From Methanocellales archaeon (GTDB taxonomy: Archaea; Halobacteriota; UBA148; JAUWXC01): a stretch of DNA of 64,000 nucleotides. Both the position numbers and the translations under genes were made by a program. Positions 10,682 to 21,713 of this stretch are shown piece after piece. The number at the start of each line of letters is the position of its first letter. Position 1 is the first letter of the stretch. Under the pieces are notes generated by a model that searched no databases, was not told the origin of the DNA, and worked only from the letters and a program-made list of their open reading frames with translations. The stretch spans positions 1-64,000 of the forward strand of contig JAUWQV010000004.1 of assembly GCA_030610945.1 (NCBI GenBank), given 5' to 3'.

Positions 10682-11314
10682 ATGGTAATACATCCAGTTT
10701 TGATGGTCACTGGACTAACTGTTTTAGCTATAGCGCTTATGTTATACCTGCTCATCGAGGCGTTCAAGAGCGTGGGGTTTACCGCCTACGAGACGCTTGT
10801 ATTGCTGCCTGGCTCGATTGTAGCATTCATATTTATCCCCAATATCCCAGTTTTTTCGCAGGGAAATGTAGTCCTTTGCCTTAACGTAGCTGGCTGTTTA
10901 ATACCGCTGTTCATTTCATGGAGAGTGCTGAAAACCGGCAGGGCATCACCTGCGGCATGTATCGTCGGAATTGTCATTGTATCAATCATGGCAAATCACC
11001 TCTCATCCTTCATACCTGGAAAAGGAGTAATCATCAGCGACATATATATACCCTCACTGGCAGCCTGTTTAACCAGCATCGCACTGTCAAGAAAATGGGA
11101 GCGCATAGGGCCTGTAGCCTATGTCTCGAGCTCAATGGGCATCTTGGTCGGCTGCGACCTGCTCCGTTTAAGGGAAATTCTTTCGTACCAGCCGCATACA
11201 ATGACCTACGTAACGATAGGCGGCGCTGGCATATTTGATGCGATATTCATTGCCGGGATTGCCGCCGTCATGATGGACATATTTGTCGCTACGGTTATGA
11301 AGGTGGGTGAGTAA
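10682..11314 (+). CDS. DUF1614-family integral membrane protein
   Basis: The 210-residue product is almost entirely hydrophobic, with about six or seven predicted membrane helices. The C-terminal GGAGIFDAIFIAGIAAV stretch matches what I recall of the DUF1614 family, found in archaea and some bacteria. No function is known for that family. It starts two bases after the preceding stop and probably ends the argH-gatDE transcription unit. Confidence 0.8.
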   Translation: MVIHPVLMVTGLTVLAIALMLYLLIEAFKSVGFTAYETLVLLPGSIVAFIFIPNIPVFSQGNVVLCLNVAGCLIPLFISWRVLKTGRASPAACIVGIVIVSIMANHLSSFIPGKGVIISDIYIPSLAACLTSIALSRKWERIGPVAYVSSSMGILVGCDLLRLREILSYQPHTMTYVTIGGAGIFDAIFIAGIAAVMMDIFVATVMKVGE

Positions 11315-11360
11315 GAGTCAGTGCAAAGTTTTTAAGGTGAAACAAACTTATACGCTTCTA

Positions 11361-11582
11361 ATGATGAAATTCAAAGTCCTAATCGAACGAGATGAGGATG
11401 GTTGGTATGTTGCAACCGTGCCCTCTCTGCCGGGCTGTATTTCTCAGGGTAAAACAGAGGTAGAAGCCAAGAAAAACATCAAAGAAGCCATCAAATTACA
11501 TTTAAGTGCCCTTGCTGAGGAGGGTATCCCCATTAAACCATCTAAGGAAGTTAAAGAAACGACTGTGGCTGTGATGATATAA
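11361..11582 (+). CDS. HicB-like antitoxin, N-terminal domain only
   Basis: A 73-residue protein beginning MMKFKVLIERDEDGWYVATV and containing PSLPGCISQG, the HicB partial-RNase-H fold. The usual C-terminal DNA-binding domain is absent, as in many short archaeal HicB proteins. An in-frame GTG lies upstream at 11307, but a TATA-like TTTTTAAG sits about 25-30 bases before the ATG at 11361, which favours a leaderless start there. It precedes the hicA-like gene by 37 bases. It probably binds and neutralises the toxin. Confidence 0.82.
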   Translation: MMKFKVLIERDEDGWYVATVPSLPGCISQGKTEVEAKKNIKEAIKLHLSALAEEGIPIKPSKEVKETTVAVMI

Positions 11583-11619
11583 ATACATAGGGAAGTTTTT
11601 CAGAAAAATTTAAACATCG

Positions 11620-11856
11620 ATGGAGGTTAGAGTCAACTTGACCAAACTCCCAGTTGTTTCTGGTAAAGAGGTTATCAAAGCCCTTTCTAAAATTGGCTAC
11701 TATGTGCGTGATCAGAAGAGTAGTCACGTACATTTGCGACATCCCCACCGAAAGCCATTGACGATTCCATATCACGATGAAATCGCAAGAGGCACTTTGA
11801 GGGCCATTATTAAAGAGGCTGATCTCACAGTGAAAGAATTCATGAGATTACTATAG
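11620..11856 (+). CDS. HicA-like mRNA interferase toxin
   Basis: The 78-residue protein has the HicA double-stranded-RNA-binding-like fold, with PVVSGKEVIKALSKIGY and a catalytic histidine in SSHVHLRHP, followed by TIPYHDEIARGTLRAIIKEA. Such proteins cleave mRNA when free of HicB. The ATG at 11620 is used here. A TTG at 11638, ten bases after GGAGGT, would give the more typical MTKLPVVSG start. The order is antitoxin first, toxin second. Confidence 0.85.
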   Translation: MEVRVNLTKLPVVSGKEVIKALSKIGYYVRDQKSSHVHLRHPHRKPLTIPYHDEIARGTLRAIIKEADLTVKEFMRLL

Positions 11857-11869
11857 TGATTGGAAGAAA

Positions 11870-12859
11870 TCACTTCTTCAACCAGGGCATCATGGCCCTG
11901 AGTTTTTTGCCGACCTTTTCGATTTGGTGCTCGGATTCCTGCTCGACCAGTGTAGTAAATATCGGACGCCCTGATTCATTCTCCCGGATCCATTCCTTTG
12001 CAAATTCGCCTTCTTGAATCTCCCTCAGGATTTCCCACATGGATTCTCTGGACTGCTGGTTAATGACCCTTTTTCCCCTGGTTAAGCCGCCATATTCTGC
12101 AGTATCCGATACAGAATGCCACATATTAGTCAGCCCGCCCTCATAGATCAAGTCAACGATTAGTTTGAGTTCGTGTAATGATTCAAAGTACGCAACCTCC
12201 GGCTGATACCCTGCCTCTACCAGCGTTTCAAACGTCGCCTTGATCATCTCGGTGACACCGCCGCACAAATCCACCTGCTCGCCGAACAAATCAGTTTCCG
12301 TTTCCTCTGCAAACGTGGTCCCTATAACGCCTGCTCTGGTGCATCCAATCCCCTTGGCATATGCAAGCCCCAACTGCTTTGCCGCCCCAGTAAAGTCCTG
12401 GTGAACTGCGAGCAATCCCGGTACGCCCTTGCCCTCTGTATACATTCTTCTGAGCAGGTGGCCAGGGCTCTTTGGTGCAACCATGAACACATCTACATCT
12501 TCTGGTGGCACAATTTGCTTGAAATGAATGCCAAATCCATGCGAAAAACCAAGTGCATTGCCGGTTTTCAATCCAGGCAAGATGTCGTCCCTATAAATTG
12601 CAGACTGTAAGTGGTCTGGCACAAGGATTTGAATAACATCTGCCCCTGTAGTAGCGTCCTTGACCGGTAGGACTTCCAAGCCATCTGCCTTTGCCCTATC
12701 CCATGATTTTCCCCTGCGAACTCCAACCACAACGTCCAATCCGGAATCATTTAAATTCTGTGCCTGCGCATGCCCCTGGCTGCCATAGCCAATGACTGCG
12801 ATCCTCTTATTCTTCAGCGGCGTCAAATCCGCATCTTTCTCATAGTAAATCTGCACCAT
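11870..12859 (-). CDS. ilvC: Ketol-acid reductoisomerase
   Basis: Second step of valine/isoleucine synthesis: isomerises and reduces acetolactate or acetohydroxybutyrate. The 329-residue length marks the short class I form. [13 protein letters not shown] (about 24-36) is the nucleotide-binding loop. Metal-ligand acidic residues appear in [11 protein letters not shown], with further glutamates in [11 protein letters not shown]. It is the last gene of the leuA/cimA-ilvB-ilvN-ilvC operon, 2 bases after ilvN. Confidence 0.97.
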   Translation of the reverse strand: MVQIYYEKDADLTPLKNKRIAVIGYGSQGHAQAQNLNDSGLDVVVGVRRGKSWDRAKADGLEVLPVKDATTGADVIQILVPDHLQSAIYRDDILPGLKTGNALGFSHGFGIHFKQIVPPEDVDVFMVAPKSPGHLLRRMYTEGKGVPGLLAVHQDFTGAAKQLGLAYAKGIGCTRAGVIGTTFAEETETDLFGEQVDLCGGVTEMIKATFETLVEAGYQPEVAYFESLHELKLIVDLIYEGGLTNMWHSVSDTAEYGGLTRGKRVINQQSRESMWEILREIQEGEFAKEWIRENESGRPIFTTLVEQESEHQIEKVGKKLRAMMPWLKK

Positions 12860-12861
12860 AG

Positions 12862-13356
12862 TTATTCCTCTCTTGCTGCTTTTATGCCCCTTAGCATCGA
12901 GACTTTGCCAGTTCTCACCATTTCCTTAATCCCAAAGCGCCTCAATAAATCTGTCATTGCATTTATCTTGGACACGTCACCAGTAATTTCAATCACGAAA
13001 GTTTTCGTACCAACATCAATGATTTTAGCCCGGAAGATGTCGGCAATCTGCATGACTTCAGACCTCTCTTTAGGTCCTGCTTCTACTTTAATCAACGCAA
13101 GCTCCCTATCGATCGACGACTCTGGCTTAATATCTGAAACCTTGATTACATCTATGAGTTTATTTAACTGCTTGATTACCTGCTCCAAGATGCGGTCATC
13201 ACCCTCTACAACAATAGTCATTCTTGATATTTCGGGGTTTTCTGTGACACCCACCGCCAAGCTGTCGATATTGAAGCCCCTTCTAGAGAATAAGCCAGAG
13301 ACTCGTGCGAGCACGCCTGATTTATTTTCAACCAAGACAGAAAGTGTGTGCTTCAT
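12862..13356 (-). CDS. ilvN: Acetolactate synthase small (regulatory) subunit
   Basis: A 164-residue protein with an N-terminal ACT domain (residues about 3-76, [22 protein letters not shown]) that binds branched-chain amino acids and feeds back on the catalytic subunit, followed by the C-terminal ALS small-subunit domain. It overlaps ilvB by four bases (ATGA), consistent with equal production of the two subunits. Confidence 0.97.
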   Translation of the reverse strand: MKHTLSVLVENKSGVLARVSGLFSRRGFNIDSLAVGVTENPEISRMTIVVEGDDRILEQVIKQLNKLIDVIKVSDIKPESSIDRELALIKVEAGPKERSEVMQIADIFRAKIIDVGTKTFVIEITGDVSKINAMTDLLRRFGIKEMVRTGKVSMLRGIKAAREE

Positions 13357-15041
13357 ATTTTTCCTCCGTAATCTATGACTTCATTTATAGCTGCTCCTGC
13401 TGGCACCATTGGAAATACGTTCTCCTCTGGAGTGACCTTGAAGTCAATTACCACCGGCTTGTCAGAGGCGAGCGCTTCCTTTATCGCATCTCGTACCTCG
13501 CCAGGTTTTGTCACCTCTATGCCGAGCGCGCCGTATGCCTCTGCCAACTTTGTGAAGTCCGGGCTCGTGTCCAAACGCGTAGCAGAATACCGCTTATCAT
13601 AGAACAGTTCCTGCCACTGCCTGACCATTCCCAAAAACTTGTTGTTGAGAATTGCTACCTTGACCGGAATGTCATTGATGACGGCGGTTGCCAGTTCCTG
13701 AGAATTCATCTGGAAACTACCATCGCCTGCAATGTCAATGACTGTCTTGTCAGGGCACCCAACTTTAGCGCCTATGGCAGCTGGGAATCCATATCCCATC
13801 GTGCCCAATCCGCCCGAGGTTATGAACGTGCGCGGCTTGGTATATTTGAAGTATTGAGCTGCCCACATCTGGTTCTGGCCAACTTCGGTGGTGATGATAG
13901 CATCTGGGCACATATCGTAAATTTGCTCGACCACATATTGCGGCTTGATCTCCTTGCTCTTCCTGTCGTATTCCAACGGAAATTCTTTTTGCCATTTTTC
14001 AATTTTTTCATTCCACTTCGATTTAGGCTTCCGCTTTATCTCTTTAATTAATTCTGTAAGGATATTCTTGGCATCTCCAACGATTGGTATGTGTGCGGCG
14101 ACATTCTTGCTGATCTCGGCTGCATCTATATCGATGTGAATTACCTTCGCATTGGGTGCGAAGCCATCAAGCCTGCCGGTCACCCTGTCATCAAATCTTG
14201 CTCCAACAGCGATAATCAAATCCGATTCTGTCATTGCATAATTTGCGTATTTCGTGCCGTGCATTCCGACCATTCCAAGCGACAAAGGATGCGTGCCCGG
14301 AAAGGCGCCGATGCCCAGCAATGTTGTGGTCACTGGAGCCATGAGAGTCTCTGCCAGAGCAAGAAGTTCTGCATGGGCTCCAGAAATTACAACTCCCCCG
14401 CCTGCATAGATGATGGGTCGTTCGGCCTCCATTATAGCCTTGGCAGCTCTCTTAATCTGTAGTGGATGTCCTTTTGACGTTGGCTTGTACCCCCTCAACT
14501 TGATGTTCTTGGGATACTCGAATGTAATTTCCTCTGTTTGAACGTCCTTTGGCAAATCCACCAGCACAGGACCTGGCCGCCCTGTTGAAGCGATATAGAA
14601 CGCTTCCCTCATGATATTGGGCAGCATCTTGGCATCTTTCACAAGATAATTGTGTTTGGTGATTGGAAGCGTGATGCCTGTGATGTTCGCCTCCTGAAAC
14701 GCGTCATTACCTATCATGGTTGTAGGAACCTGTCCTGTGAATGCGACCATAGGCACGGAATCCATGTACGCATTCGCCAGGCCCGTAACCAGATTCGTAG
14801 CTCCTGGACCAGAGGTCGCCATACACACGCCCACCCGTCCCGTCGCTCTTGCATAGCCGTCCGCAGCATGCGCCGCCGCCTGTTCGTGCCTCACAAGGAT
14901 GTGTCGTATGTCCGAATCATACAACTCATCATATACCGGCAGCACAGCCCCTCCCGGCAATCCGAAGATTACTTCCACGTGTTCCTTATTCAGACACTCG
15001 ACGAATGTCTCTGCCCCACTCATTTTCTGCTTCTTGGACAT
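13353..15041 (-). CDS. ilvB: Acetolactate synthase large (catalytic) subunit
   Basis: Thiamine-diphosphate enzyme joining two pyruvates, or pyruvate and 2-oxobutyrate. The 562-residue protein has the catalytic Glu at about 53 in [15 protein letters not shown], the central FAD-type domain, and the ThDP/Mg motif [12 protein letters not shown] in the C-terminal third. It lies 6 bases after the upstream synthase gene and is coupled to ilvN. Length and motifs are normal. Confidence 0.97.
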   Translation of the reverse strand: MSKKQKMSGAETFVECLNKEHVEVIFGLPGGAVLPVYDELYDSDIRHILVRHEQAAAHAADGYARATGRVGVCMATSGPGATNLVTGLANAYMDSVPMVAFTGQVPTTMIGNDAFQEANITGITLPITKHNYLVKDAKMLPNIMREAFYIASTGRPGPVLVDLPKDVQTEEITFEYPKNIKLRGYKPTSKGHPLQIKRAAKAIMEAERPIIYAGGGVVISGAHAELLALAETLMAPVTTTLLGIGAFPGTHPLSLGMVGMHGTKYANYAMTESDLIIAVGARFDDRVTGRLDGFAPNAKVIHIDIDAAEISKNVAAHIPIVGDAKNILTELIKEIKRKPKSKWNEKIEKWQKEFPLEYDRKSKEIKPQYVVEQIYDMCPDAIITTEVGQNQMWAAQYFKYTKPRTFITSGGLGTMGYGFPAAIGAKVGCPDKTVIDIAGDGSFQMNSQELATAVINDIPVKVAILNNKFLGMVRQWQELFYDKRYSATRLDTSPDFTKLAEAYGALGIEVTKPGEVRDAIKEALASDKPVVIDFKVTPEENVFPMVPAGAAINEVIDYGGKI

Positions 15042-15047
15042 TTCATC

Positions 15048-16529
15048 TTACTCCATTAATCGATTGATTCCTTCTAATACGGCTTCCACAGATGCCATGA
15101 TGATGTCTTCTCTTGCCCCTCTTGCGGTAACCATCTTTCCGTCCTTGCTCAGTTTAACCCACACCTCGACAAGCGCATCCGTACCGCCAGTGATGGCTTC
15201 GACCCTGTATTCCTCCAACTGTATATCCGCTATACCTGATATTGCCCTGCGCAGCGCACTTATCGCTGCATCAACCGGCCCTACACCTGTGCCGGACTCT
15301 ATCACGTCCTTATTGTTCACTATCAATTTAACCGATGCGGTTGGCGTAACCTTGTTCCCAGATATGACAGTTAGCTCATCAAGTTTCACTTTTGCTTCTC
15401 GGCTGATACCCAATACCGCTTCTGCGATCGCCTGCAAATCTGCGTCCGTAACCCTTTTTCCCTTATCGCCCAACTCCTTGACCCGATTCGCGATTTCACC
15501 TACCTGCCCTTCAGTTGCCTCGAGTCCGAATTCTTTCAATGCCATCTTAACAGAGCTTTTTCCTGCATGCTTGCCGAGTATGATCTTTCTCGTCCTGCCA
15601 ACTTGTTCCGGCGCGATGGGTTCGTATGTCTCTGGAGACGCCAATATTCCGTGCGTGTGAATGCCTGACTCATGCGTGAACGCATAATCTCCAACGATGG
15701 CTTTGTTACGCGCAACCGGCACACCAGTTAATCTACTTACCAATCTGGATGTCGTATAAAGGTCTTTGGTATTTATGCCCGTATCACAGTCATACAGCGC
15801 TTCTAATGTCATCACAACTTCCTCCAGAGATGCATTGCCTGCCCTCTCGCCAAGACCGTTGATAGTCACATGCACTTGCTGTGCACCAGCACGCAGTGCT
15901 GCAATTGAGTTTGCCGTCGCCAACCCGAAGTCATCATGACAGTGTACGCTCACCGGCACAGGCAAGGTTTTCAACTTGGCAAATATCTTTTCAGTCTGCT
16001 CTGGGAGCAACACGCCGACAGTATCACAGAAGCATATTCTATCTGCACCTGCGGAGATACCCTCTTTGTATAACGACATAAGATAATCCAAATCCGCCCT
16101 CGAAGCATCCTCTCCACTTAACTCAACGATTAGGCCATGGTCCTTGGCATATTCCGTAACATCAACAGCCATCTGTTTTACCGTTTTCTTATCCTTCCTC
16201 AGCTTTTGTGTGATGTGCAAATCCGAAACCGGCACGACCAAGTGTACGGAATCCACGTCACATTTCAGGGCGAGGTCTATGTCTTTTTTTAATACTCTGG
16301 CAAAACTGCATATCTCTGCACGCAGACCTTCATTTGCAATAACCTTAATCGATGCCCTTTCGCCCTCTGAGGTAATCGCAGAGCCTGCCTCGATGACATG
16401 AACGCCTAACTCATCGAGTTTTTTGGCAATCCAGAGCTTCTCCTCTACCGTTAAAGACACGCCAGGCGTCTGCTCTCCGTCCCTAAGCGTGGTATCAAAA
16501 AATCTTACATCCTTAAATGAGGCGGTCAT
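15048..16529 (-). CDS. 2-isopropylmalate synthase or (R)-citramalate synthase
   Basis: A 493-residue DRE-TIM metallolyase family protein with [14 protein letters not shown] at the start, the metal-binding [14 protein letters not shown], and a C-terminal LeuA allosteric dimer domain after about residue 370. Being first in the ilvBNC operon, it feeds leucine (LeuA) or isoleucine through citramalate (CimA). The two paralogues cannot be told apart safely by eye, so no symbol is given. The ATG follows GGTG about 15 bases upstream. Confidence 0.93.
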   Translation of the reverse strand: MTASFKDVRFFDTTLRDGEQTPGVSLTVEEKLWIAKKLDELGVHVIEAGSAITSEGERASIKVIANEGLRAEICSFARVLKKDIDLALKCDVDSVHLVVPVSDLHITQKLRKDKKTVKQMAVDVTEYAKDHGLIVELSGEDASRADLDYLMSLYKEGISAGADRICFCDTVGVLLPEQTEKIFAKLKTLPVPVSVHCHDDFGLATANSIAALRAGAQQVHVTINGLGERAGNASLEEVVMTLEALYDCDTGINTKDLYTTSRLVSRLTGVPVARNKAIVGDYAFTHESGIHTHGILASPETYEPIAPEQVGRTRKIILGKHAGKSSVKMALKEFGLEATEGQVGEIANRVKELGDKGKRVTDADLQAIAEAVLGISREAKVKLDELTVISGNKVTPTASVKLIVNNKDVIESGTGVGPVDAAISALRRAISGIADIQLEEYRVEAITGGTDALVEVWVKLSKDGKMVTARGAREDIIMASVEAVLEGINRLME

Positions 16530-16582
16530 CTATCTTCACACCGCACCTAAATCAATTTTACCAAATATCAAGTTTTGGGTGC

Positions 16583-18550
16583 TCAGACAAATAACGGAGC
16601 GAAGACCAGCGCAACGATGGACATCAGTTTGATTAAGATGTTTAATGACGGACCGGAGGTATCCTTGAACGGGTCGCCCACTGTATCACCCACCACCGCA
16701 GCCTTGTGCGTCTGAGAGCCTTTACCGCCCAAATTCCCAGCCTCAATATACTTCTTTGCATTGTCCCAAGCGCCGCCAGCGTTAGCCATCATAATCGCAA
16801 GCAAAAATCCCGTGACTATCGCGCCAGTCAACATACCACCCAGCGCTTCAGCACCAAGTGCCAGTCCCACGACAATCGGCACGGTAACGGCCAATATGCC
16901 AGGAACAACCATTTCCTTCAGGGCTGCGCTCGTGCTTATATCAATACATCTTGCATAATCCGGCTTTGCCTTGCCCTCCATCAGACCGGGGATCTCATCA
17001 AATTGCCTGCGCACCTCGTTGACGATTTGAAACGCTGCCGTCCCAACTGCCCTCATCGTAATCGAGGAGAATAAAAATGGCAGCAGACCGCCTATAAATA
17101 AACCCACGATAACCGTTGGACGGGTAATGTCAATGCTCTGGAGATTTGTTGCGACACAGTATGTTGCAAATAACGCCAGGGCTGTCAGCGCCGCAGAGCC
17201 AATGGCGAAGCCTTTTCCAATAGCAGCGGTTGTATTCCCCACCGCATCCAGCGCTTCGGCCCTCTCTCTTATCTCCTTTCCCATATGTGCCATCTCTGCA
17301 ATCCCTGCAGCATTGTCCGCCACAGGACCGTATGTGTCGGTAGCGAGCGTTATTCCCAATGTGGAAAGCATTCCCACTGCAGCAATGGCAATTCCATACA
17401 ATCCAGCGAAGTGGTGTGCAAGCAGGATGGTAGCACATACCACGACAATCGGCACTGCTGTGCTCTGCATACCGACCGCCAGTCCGCTGATGATGTTGGT
17501 CGCGGCACCTGTCTGTGCGGACTGTGCAATTGCTCTTGTTGGTGCACGTTCAGAAGACGTGTAGTACTCCGTGACTAGCCCAATCAAAATCCCTGCGATC
17601 AAACCGGCAAGCGTTGCATAAAATACGCCGACATCGCCAATGACAATCATAATCACAAAATATGCCATTACCGCCATCAGAACTGCGCTCGCAAATATGC
17701 CTTTGTTGAGTGCAGCATGTAAGTTATCTCTCTTGCCAACTCCCACGAAGAACGTTCCGATAATTGATGCAAAAATTCCCACAGCCGCCAACATCAGCGG
17801 AAGTTCTGCAGCCTTTAGTCCCATGCCGCCAGTATACGCAACGAGACCTATCGCCATCGCCGCGATGATGGAATCCACGTATGATTCGAACAGGTCTGCG
17901 CCCATGCCAGCTACGTCGCCAACATTATCCCCGACATTATCTGCAATGACAGCAGGATTCCGCGGATCATCCTCGGGAATGCCCGCCTCGATTTTTCCGA
18001 CCAGATCTGCGCCAACATCTGCCGCCTTGGTGTATATTCCTCCCCCAACCCTGGCGAAAAGCGCAATCGAACTGGCACCAAATCCAAACCCGAAAAGTAT
18101 GCCCGGGTCTCTGAAAACGTAATATAAAACACTCACACCCAGCAACCCAAGTCCTACGACAGATAACCCCATCACTGCACCACTTGAAAATGCAATCCTC
18201 AATCCATCGTTCAGTCCTTTCTTGCATGCATTAGCAGTTCTTGCATTGGACCTGGTAGCAACTCTCATACCTATATTTCCTGCCAATGCCGAGAGAAGTG
18301 CGCCGACAACGAACGTCAGTGCCGTCTCGGCATTTATGGTTGCAAAGATTACTGCCGCAACCACAATGACGAAAATCGCTATGGTCTTGTACTCCTTGTT
18401 TAGAAATGCCATCGCCCCTTCCTGAATCGCTTCAGAAATCTCCTTCATCTTGGGCGTTCCTACGTCTTCTTTAAGAATGCGCAGCGCTAAGAATGCAGCG
18501 AATATCAAACCTACTATACTAGTAATGGGTGCGAATAACGTTAATTGCAT
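16583..18550 (-). CDS. hppA: Membrane-bound K+-dependent pyrophosphatase, probably Na+-pumping
   Basis: This 655-residue protein of about 16 membrane helices couples pyrophosphate hydrolysis to ion pumping across the cytoplasmic membrane. The substrate loop [13 protein letters not shown]...[19 protein letters not shown] is intact. [10 protein letters not shown] carries alanine at the position that is lysine in K+-independent enzymes, so it should need K+. The glutamate in GADLFESY matches, from family knowledge, the one used by Na+-transporting members such as the Thermotoga enzyme. Na+ pumping is therefore inferred. It is preceded by AAGGAGG and a TATA box at 18597-18605. Confidence 0.95.
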   Translation of the reverse strand: MQLTLFAPITSIVGLIFAAFLALRILKEDVGTPKMKEISEAIQEGAMAFLNKEYKTIAIFVIVVAAVIFATINAETALTFVVGALLSALAGNIGMRVATRSNARTANACKKGLNDGLRIAFSSGAVMGLSVVGLGLLGVSVLYYVFRDPGILFGFGFGASSIALFARVGGGIYTKAADVGADLVGKIEAGIPEDDPRNPAVIADNVGDNVGDVAGMGADLFESYVDSIIAAMAIGLVAYTGGMGLKAAELPLMLAAVGIFASIIGTFFVGVGKRDNLHAALNKGIFASAVLMAVMAYFVIMIVIGDVGVFYATLAGLIAGILIGLVTEYYTSSERAPTRAIAQSAQTGAATNIISGLAVGMQSTAVPIVVVCATILLAHHFAGLYGIAIAAVGMLSTLGITLATDTYGPVADNAAGIAEMAHMGKEIRERAEALDAVGNTTAAIGKGFAIGSAALTALALFATYCVATNLQSIDITRPTVIVGLFIGGLLPFLFSSITMRAVGTAAFQIVNEVRRQFDEIPGLMEGKAKPDYARCIDISTSAALKEMVVPGILAVTVPIVVGLALGAEALGGMLTGAIVTGFLLAIMMANAGGAWDNAKKYIEAGNLGGKGSQTHKAAVVGDTVGDPFKDTSGPSLNILIKLMSIVALVFAPLFV

Positions 18551-18596
18551 TTGACGTCCTCCTTAAAATATACTGCACCGTCCTCTTGCTCTTCCT

Positions 18597-18605
18597 TTAT
18601 ATAAT
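18597..18605 (-). promoter_or_regulatory. TATA box for hppA
   Basis: TTATATAAA on the minus strand lies 47-55 bases before the hppA start, leaving room for a short leader that carries the ribosome site at about 18556-18563. Confidence 0.55.
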
Positions 18606-18615
18606 ATTTACCATC

Positions 18616-19668
18616 TTACGCTCTAAAATACTTGCCCACAGTCTCGAGGGCACGCGCCACCAATTCTGCACACCGGTCCAAGTCCTTTAGGCTGAGCACT
18701 TCGACAGGAGAATGTGCATACCTCATTGGCATGCTCAGGGTCCCAGAGGGAATGCCTGCTTTCGTAAGCTGAATCGCGGTCGCATCCGTCGTGCCTCCAT
18801 CAGAAACGTCTAATTGATAAGGAATCTTGTTCTTCTTTGCGGTCTCTTCCAACCATCTTAAAACAGGCGCTGGTGTGATAATACCCCGCCCTGCGGCATC
18901 CATCACCGTTATCGAGGGGCCTTTGCCAATCTCGATGGAGGAGTCTTTCTTCTCGATACCTGGGTGGTCGCCGGCGATTGTAATATCCGTTGCCAAGGCC
19001 ACATCTGGACTCAAGCCGAATGCAGACGTTTTTGCGCCCTTGAGCCCGACCTCTTCCTGGACTGTACCAACAGCATATATCGTTGATTTTGCCTTCGTTC
19101 GCTTTAGCGCCTCAATCATCATGACCAGTCCAGCCCTATTGTCAAATGCCTTGCCGGTGACCATATTATCTGTTAATGTACGGAACTCCCTGTCAATGGT
19201 TATTGGCACCCCGGGAATTGCACCCAGTTTCTCGGCATCTTTTTTGCTGGAAGCGCCAACATCGATAAACATGTCATCTGCTTTTACCACGCGTTTGGCC
19301 TCTTCTTCCTCCATCCTATGCGGCGGCTTGGAACCGATGACGCCGATCAAAGGTCCTTTTTTAGAATGTAGAATCACCCTCTGATTAAGCAACGTCTGGT
19401 CAAACCATCCACCAACCTTGACAAATCTGATGAAACCAGAATCTTCAACGCACTTGACCATTAGTCCAATCTCATCCATGTGGGCAGCGAGCATGACTGA
19501 AGGGCGTGATCCTTTTTTCGTGGCAATGAGATTCCCAAGTGAATCCACTCGGATCTCGTCAACATGCGCCTTCAATTCAGCCCTAACTAACTCGCAAATG
19601 TTACCCTCATGTCCTGAAATTCCATGAGCATTTGACAATTTTTCCAGCAAACTTCTCATTTTTTTCAT
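18616..19668 (-). CDS. M42-family metallo-aminopeptidase
   Basis: A 350-residue peptidase of the tetrahedral aminopeptidase/endoglucanase group (M42). Metal and catalytic residues are visible in AAHMDEIG, KAFDNRAG, QEEVGLKGA and ATDITIAGDHPG. Members form large cytosolic particles that trim peptides released by the proteasome. I start at the ATG at 19668 because GGAG lies 8 bases upstream. A GTG at 19677 would add three residues. It is last in the operon with the hexuloisomerase and endonuclease IV-like genes. Confidence 0.9.
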   Translation of the reverse strand: MKKMRSLLEKLSNAHGISGHEGNICELVRAELKAHVDEIRVDSLGNLIATKKGSRPSVMLAAHMDEIGLMVKCVEDSGFIRFVKVGGWFDQTLLNQRVILHSKKGPLIGVIGSKPPHRMEEEEAKRVVKADDMFIDVGASSKKDAEKLGAIPGVPITIDREFRTLTDNMVTGKAFDNRAGLVMMIEALKRTKAKSTIYAVGTVQEEVGLKGAKTSAFGLSPDVALATDITIAGDHPGIEKKDSSIEIGKGPSITVMDAAGRGIITPAPVLRWLEETAKKNKIPYQLDVSDGGTTDATAIQLTKAGIPSGTLSMPMRYAHSPVEVLSLKDLDRCAELVARALETVGKYFRA

Positions 19669-19673
19669 AATAC

Positions 19674-20282
19674 TCACTCCAAACTGGTGTGCCGCAATCT
19701 GAGATGCGTTTCATCCTTCTTAGTGATACTCATCAACCCTGAAATCACTCCATCTAGAAATACCATGCTCGTGGTTTCAAAGAGCGTTCCCAAAGGTGCC
19801 AAGCTGTAATATTCACCCCTCACCTGGCGCTCTAAATAATCAATCTTATCTATCTTGGTCCGCCCCTTAACCTCGATTGCTACATCCGATATTTTAGCCA
19901 GCGATGAGCTTGTGTTCGATATAATTGAAATCAATTTAGCCCCACACTGCTTGCCAACTCTGGCAAGTTCAACGATGGATTTCGTTTCTCCGGACCCAGA
20001 TATGATGACCAGAACATCACCCTGTTCTATGGCAGGCGTTACGGTCTCGCCAACCACGAATACCGGCAAATCAAGATGCATCAATCGCATGGCAAATGCC
20101 CTGCTAACCAAGCCAGACCGGCCAGCACCCATCACAAAAATTTTGTTAGCACGAAGAATCTGGTCGATCATCTCGCATACACTGGCATCTTGGATACTAT
20201 CTGCCGTCTTGGTGATATGTTTTCCTATCAGCTTCATCGCCAATCGGACGTTTCTCGTCGCCTTGCTCTCATCCTTGGACAT
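19674..20282 (-). CDS. 6-phospho-3-hexuloisomerase (SIS domain)
   Basis: A 202-residue single SIS-domain protein with VMGAGRSGLVSRAFAMRLMH and ISGSGETKSIVELA, the pattern of PHI enzymes that interconvert fructose-6-phosphate and hexulose-6-phosphate. In archaea without a full pentose phosphate pathway, this step with hexulose phosphate synthase yields ribulose-5-phosphate. The ATG at 20282 is 10 bases after GGAG. A TTG at 20288 is possible. No hexulose phosphate synthase gene is in the window. Confidence 0.88.
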   Translation of the reverse strand: MSKDESKATRNVRLAMKLIGKHITKTADSIQDASVCEMIDQILRANKIFVMGAGRSGLVSRAFAMRLMHLDLPVFVVGETVTPAIEQGDVLVIISGSGETKSIVELARVGKQCGAKLISIISNTSSSLAKISDVAIEVKGRTKIDKIDYLERQVRGEYYSLAPLGTLFETTSMVFLDGVISGLMSITKKDETHLRLRHTSLE

Positions 20283-21072
20283 CGACAATAATCTCCTTCA
20301 TCTTTAATGCGTCCCTCTCTAATAAAGGTGATTCACAGATTACCGTGGCGTCATATTCTTCCTCAACCAATACCTCCGCCAGATGCCTGAAGTTTAGTTC
20401 ATCATTTAATGGCATGTGCTTTTTCTCATTGCCATTTGAATACTCCACCCCGGTGAAATGAATATGGAACTTCGTTTGGTCGAATTTATCAAAGACGGTA
20501 CTAAAGTCTTCTTTTCGCCTCAACGAGCCGTTGCCCCTGGCATGGATGTGAGCAAAATCAAGCACTGGGATGACTTTATCTACATCAGTCATGAGACGTG
20601 CAATCTCGTCAAGGGTACCAAACTGGTTTTGCCTGCCGGTTGTCTCGATGCCAAGGCGGACGTCAGCGCTTATCTCATTCCCCATCTCCTCACAGGCGTC
20701 CCTGACCAATGCAAATGTGTCGTTCGTATCGTTCAAGTAATAGGCAGCATGAAATACGACGATAGTTGCACCCATCTTGCTTGCTATTTTTGCTGAATTG
20801 ATGATAAATTGCTTGCTCTTTTCGATTGTTTCCTTTTTCGTGGATGCAAGATTTATGTAGTAGGGTGCATGCACCGATAATTTAATACCTAACTTCTTCG
20901 CCAGCTGGCCAACTTTCTTCGCAGCAGCACTATCCATAAAAATGCCCCTGGTAAACTGGACCTCCATTGTATCCAGTCCAACATCAGATAGATACTGAAT
21001 TCCGGCTTCCATTCCCTTCCCCTTCTTTGCTAATGGGATTCCAGCTATGCCTACCCTAATCAAATCAATCAC
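20269..21072 (-). CDS. Endonuclease IV/sugar isomerase-like TIM-barrel protein
   Basis: The 267-residue protein is an AP-endonuclease-2-family TIM barrel. Likely metal ligands lie in SVHAPYY, VVFHAAYY, GIETTGR, LDFAHIHARG, HIHFTG and VICESP. Archaeal members are usually labelled deoxyribonuclease IV, acting on abasic sites, but the fold is shared with sugar isomerases and the neighbour here is a sugar-phosphate isomerase. I leave the reaction open. It overlaps both neighbouring genes. Confidence 0.82.
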   Translation of the reverse strand: MIDLIRVGIAGIPLAKKGKGMEAGIQYLSDVGLDTMEVQFTRGIFMDSAAAKKVGQLAKKLGIKLSVHAPYYINLASTKKETIEKSKQFIINSAKIASKMGATIVVFHAAYYLNDTNDTFALVRDACEEMGNEISADVRLGIETTGRQNQFGTLDEIARLMTDVDKVIPVLDFAHIHARGNGSLRRKEDFSTVFDKFDQTKFHIHFTGVEYSNGNEKKHMPLNDELNFRHLAEVLVEEEYDATVICESPLLERDALKMKEIIVDVQG

Positions 21073-21611
21073 TCGCCAGATGCCGTTATGTCCTTCCTGA
21101 AATCGACCTTCTTGATTCGCCAGCCATCGATACTACTTAACTCGTCGAAGAGCAGCATAATCTTTGCAGCACAACCGTCCCAGAAAAAATCCTTGTGAAT
21201 GGGGGCATGCTGAAGTTGCTCAAAGATGGCTCCAGCAAGATGTTCTAATGCCTCTCTTTTAGAGAACGGTATGTTAAATATCGCCCTGTAGCCGCCCCTG
21301 GCCTTTGCATATGAAACCAGAATGTATTCTTTGCCTTCGTATTTTTCAATATCGCTAAAATCGCAGATGACTTCCATTTCATGCGTCACAGAAGAGTCGA
21401 CGTTTGAGATTGCGGTTAAAATCCGGTTGACCTGGTTCTCTGGCGTCTTTTTCCCGAACCATATCGTTATCTTGCCCTGGGTACAGGTCATGGTGATGTC
21501 GTCTGTGCCCATCGCTATCGAGGATATCACCTGGTCAGCCTTAGAAAGATCAAACTTGGCGATATCTGGATAGCTGTCACCAAATTCTATGGACATCGGC
21601 ATAATCAACAT
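21069..21611 (-). CDS. Conserved archaeal protein of unknown function
   Basis: I do not recognise this 180-residue protein. It is soluble, of mixed alpha/beta composition, with no obvious catalytic motif. It heads the operon that continues with the endonuclease IV-like gene (four-base ATGA overlap). A TATA-like stretch about 30 bases before the first ATG suggests a short leader. ATGs at 21602 and 21596 are alternative starts. Predicted to be cytoplasmic. Confidence 0.7.
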   Translation of the reverse strand: MLIMPMSIEFGDSYPDIAKFDLSKADQVISSIAMGTDDITMTCTQGKITIWFGKKTPENQVNRILTAISNVDSSVTHEMEVICDFSDIEKYEGKEYILVSYAKARGGYRAIFNIPFSKREALEHLAGAIFEQLQHAPIHKDFFWDGCAAKIMLLFDELSSIDGWRIKKVDFRKDITASGE

Positions 21612-21684
21612 CGTATATTGAGTGTGTGATAAAACATATCTAATTCTTTTGTTATCAGACTCTATACCAGAATGTTTACCAAAA

Positions 21685-21695
21685 TTTTTTTAATG
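21685..21695 (+). promoter_or_regulatory. TATA-like promoter for the candidate RNA
   Basis: The T-rich box TTTTTTTAATG ends about 20 bases before the first paired base of the RNA (21715). That is the expected spacing of an archaeal TATA element from its transcription start. Confidence 0.45.
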
Positions 21696-21713
21696 TAACA
21701 GGACTATGCATAG

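Noticed and set aside
11870-16529. Novel arrangement in the branched-chain amino acid operon
   Set aside because: The order synthase, ilvB, ilvN, ilvC is ordinary for this group and all active-site motifs are present.
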